8,023 nt of DNA, taken from positions 1-8,023 of the forward strand of contig JAUYMV010000113.1 in the NCBI GenBank assembly GCA_030698645.1, read 5' to 3'. This document shows, piece after piece, positions 6,299-8,023 of the stretch (positions within the stretch are counted from its first letter, which is position 1; each line of letters starts with the position of its first letter). This DNA is from Mesorhizobium sp. Its GTDB lineage: Bacteria > Pseudomonadota > Alphaproteobacteria > Rhizobiales > Rhizobiaceae. The position numbers and the translations under genes are program-made. Below the pieces are notes generated by a model. It did not search any database. It was not told the origin of the DNA and worked only from the letters and a program-made list of their open reading frames with translations.

Positions 6299-6529
6299 AT
6301 GCCAAAGACTCGAAACTACACGGTTTACCTGATCCCGGAACCCGAAGGCGGCTTCACCGTGCGCGTCCCCGCTTTGCCGGAAGCCATCACCTATGGCGCG
6401 GACAGGGCCGAAGCCCTCGCCAATGCGGCCGAGGTGATCGAGCTTGTCCTGGAGGTGCGCATTGCTGACGGCGAACCGATACCCGACGATGTTGTGCCGA
6501 TCACGGAAACGTTGACCATCGCCGCGTAG
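6299..6529 (+). CDS. hicB: HicB family antitoxin (second pair)
   Basis: A 76-residue short HicB with the same architecture as the first pair: YTVYLIPEPEGGFTVRVPALPEAITYGADRAEALANAAEVIELVLE, then IPDDVVPITETLTIAA. It neutralises the HicA encoded next to it by direct binding. As in the first HicB there is no additional DNA-binding domain at the C-terminus. The two hicB genes also share 13 identical bases at their ends (5876-5888 and 6513-6525). ATG at 6299 has GAGG 7 bases upstream. The stop codon is followed by a 7-base gap before hicA2. Confidence 0.93.
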   Translation: MPKTRNYTVYLIPEPEGGFTVRVPALPEAITYGADRAEALANAAEVIELVLEVRIADGEPIPDDVVPITETLTIAA

Positions 6530-6536
6530 TCGCACG

Positions 6537-6764
6537 ATGCCGCGCCTCCCGGTCGTTACGGGACGTGTAGTCCTCAAAGCACTGGAACGAGGCGGATTCG
6601 TTGTCGTCCGGATCAAAGGCAGCCACCATTTCATGCGACATCCGGGCACTTCGAAAGGTGTTCCGGTGCCCATCCATGGCAACAGGGATATTCCCGCCGG
6701 ACTACTGAAGGCCATTCTCGCGGAGGCCGGGTTGTCGGTCGACGAATTCATCGCCCTGCTCTAG
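6537..6764 (+). CDS. hicA: HicA family toxin, mRNA interferase (second pair)
   Basis: A 75-residue HicA-like toxin: VTGRVVLKALERGGFVVVRIKGSHH places the expected catalytic histidine at H30, and VPVPIHGNRDIPAGLLKAILAEAGLSVDEFIALL completes the domain. Expected role: sequence-relaxed mRNA cleavage under stress, held in check by its HicB. There is no good ribosome binding site before the ATG at 6537, so coupling to hicB2 is likely. Its TAG stop (6762-6764) overlaps the TAG stop of the convergent preT gene (6763-6761 on the other strand), both formed from the tetranucleotide CTAG. Intact in all visible motifs. Confidence 0.93.
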   Translation: MPRLPVVTGRVVLKALERGGFVVVRIKGSHHFMRHPGTSKGVPVPIHGNRDIPAGLLKAILAEAGLSVDEFIALL

Positions 6765-8023
6765 TTCCCGCTCGCCGTAAGCGCCCGGTGGATGCTCTCC
6801 GCCGCATCTCTGCCCTGCGCCACCGCCGACACCGTCAGATCCTCGCCGCCGAAGATGCAGTCGCCGCCGGCCCAGACCCTGGCGATCGAGGTGCGGCCTT
6901 CCTCATAGGTCTTGATCCGCCCGCCCTCGATGACGAGGCGGTTGCCGCTGCCGTTGAGCGGCGACGGATCGAAGCTCTGACCGATCGCCTTGAATATCTG
7001 GTCGGCATGGATGGTCAGCGTCTCGCCGGTGCCAGCGAGCTTGCCGTCGCGCTCGGCGGTGTATTCGAGCTCGATGCCGGACACCCGCCCGCCTTCGGCC
7101 AGCACGCGTTTCGGCTGCAGCCAGTGGCGGATGCTGACGCCCTTCGACGCCGCCAGATCCTGCTCGAACTCCGACGCGTTCATCTGCGCCTTGCCGCGAC
7201 GATAGGCGATCGTCACCTCCTCGGCGCCGAGCAGTTTTGCCTGCACGGCGGCGTCGATCGCCGTCATGCCGCCGCCGATGACCACCACATGCCGCCCGAC
7301 CGGCAAGGCAGCGAGGTCGTCGGCCTGGCGGAGTTCCGCGATGAACTCGACCGCATTGTCGACGCCCACCGCGTCCTCGCCTTCGGCGCGCAAGGCATTG
7401 ACGCCGGCAAGCCCCATGCCGAGGAACACGGCGTCGTACTTTTCCGTCAGGTCTGAGAGCTGGTAGTCGCGCCCGAGCGCCTTGCCGTTGACGATGGAAA
7501 TGCCGCCGATCGACGTCACATAGTCGACCTCGGCCTGCGCGAAATCGTCGGTGCTCTTGTAGGCGGCGATGCCGTATTCGTTGAGGCCACCGGCCTTCGG
7601 CCGCGCCTCGAAGATCGTCACCTCGTGCCCGTGCATGGCGAGCCGGTGCGCGGCCGCGAGGCCCGCGGGACCCGCGCCGACGACGGCGACCGTTTTGCCG
7701 GACGGCTGCGCGCGGGAAAAGAACTGCCGCCCCTCGCCCATCGCGATGTCGGTCGCGTAGCGCTGCAGCAGGCCGATGCGCACCGGCTTGCCCTCGGCCA
7801 CCTCGCGCACACAGACCTCCTCGCAGAGCGTCTCGGTCGGACAGACCCGGGCGCACATGCCGCCCAAAATGTTCTGCTCGAAAATGGTCTTCGCCGCGCC
7901 GAGCGGATTGCCGGTCTGGATCTGGCGGATGAACAGCGGAATGTCGATCGAGGTCGGGCAGGCCGTGATGCAGGGCGCATCATGGCAGAAATAACAGCGG
8001 TCAGAGGCGACCGTCGCCTCGTG
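6761..8023 (-). CDS. preT: NAD-dependent dihydropyrimidine dehydrogenase subunit PreT, N-terminus cut by window edge
   Basis: 420 residues are visible; the frame stays open through the right edge, so the TTG at 7867 is internal. PreT passes electrons from NAD(P)H through FAD and Fe-S clusters to PreA. The visible N-terminal part is a GltD/DPD-like two-cluster domain: CYFCHDAPCITACP (C10, C13, C18, C22 of the visible part) and CARVCPTETLCEEVC (C57, C61, C67, C71). Q87 in LLQRYATD lies 16 residues after C71, the spacing of the unusual Gln156 cluster ligand from Cys140 in mammalian DPD. VAVVGAGPAGLAAAHRLA (113-130) is the FAD-binding Rossmann motif, VVVIGGGMTAIDAA the pyridine nucleotide-binding motif, and VWAGGDCIFGGEDLTVSAVAQG the C-terminal flavin motif. 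Gene order preT then preA on the same strand is usual, but here the intergenic space is filled by two hicBA pairs. Confidence 0.95.
   Translation of the reverse strand, partial: HEATVASDRCYFCHDAPCITACPTSIDIPLFIRQIQTGNPLGAAKTIFEQNILGGMCARVCPTETLCEEVCVREVAEGKPVRIGLLQRYATDIAMGEGRQFFSRAQPSGKTVAVVGAGPAGLAAAHRLAMHGHEVTIFEARPKAGGLNEYGIAAYKSTDDFAQAEVDYVTSIGGISIVNGKALGRDYQLSDLTEKYDAVFLGMGLAGVNALRAEGEDAVGVDNAVEFIAELRQADDLAALPVGRHVVVIGGGMTAIDAAVQAKLLGAEEVTIAYRRGKAQMNASEFEQDLAASKGVSIRHWLQPKRVLAEGGRVSGIELEYTAERDGKLAGTGETLTIHADQIFKAIGQSFDPSPLNGSGNRLVIEGGRIKTYEEGRTSIARVWAGGDCIFGGEDLTVSAVAQGRDAAESIHRALTASGN

Noticed and set aside
6788..7856. Long open frames on both strands inside preT
   Set aside because: They are frame shadows; the preT reading frame contains all Fe-S, FAD and nucleotide-binding motifs in the right order.
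1..8023. CRISPR array, tRNA or rRNA gene
   Set aside because: No regularly spaced repeats and no tRNA- or rRNA-like sequence were noticed on either strand; nearly all of the window is occupied by protein genes.

Overview
The window looks like chromosome of a GC-rich alphaproteobacterium, probably of the order Hyphomicrobiales (rhizobia and relatives). This rests on base composition, GTG/TTG starts, and a PreT/PreA pair of rhizobial style with a long C-terminal tail on PreA. The placement is inferred from these features only; no database was searched.

Layout, left to right. (1) 1-464, plus strand: the 3' part of an NAD-dependent epimerase/dehydratase-like (extended SDR) gene cut by the window edge. 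(2) 488-850, minus: a small secreted protein of unknown function, followed by a 284-base divergent intergenic region. (3) 1135-1899, plus: a NYN-domain putative RNase with a C-terminal OST-HTH/LOTUS-like domain, convergent with the next gene across a perfect 7-bp hairpin. (4) Minus strand, 5582 down to 1907: preA (pyrimidine-reducing subunit), a cytochrome P450 and an EamA/DMT-type permease, in the order of a possible operon. (5) 5662-6764, plus: two complete hicB-hicA toxin-antitoxin pairs in tandem. (6) 6761 to beyond 8023, minus: preT, the FAD/Fe-S/NAD(P)H subunit partner of PreA, missing its N-terminus at the window edge.

PreT and PreA together form the bacterial dihydropyrimidine dehydrogenase, which reduces uracil or thymine to the 5,6-dihydro form in the first step of reductive pyrimidine breakdown. 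The two genes lie on the same strand but are separated by about 1.18 kb holding the two hicBA modules, which run the opposite way. The first module is bracketed by a 22-bp direct repeat (21 of 22 matching, spaced exactly 600 bp) that is the start of preA itself. The outer copy keeps the preA start codon, seven codons and a ribosome binding site. This is the most striking structure in the window: it looks like a scar of the event that put hicBA1 between preT and preA.

Both hicBA modules have the antitoxin first, short HicB proteins with no evident DNA-binding domain, and toxins with the GSHH motif, so both look intact. Nothing in the window is clearly a new system; the unusual point is the arrangement of the TA pairs and the preA scar inside a metabolic locus.
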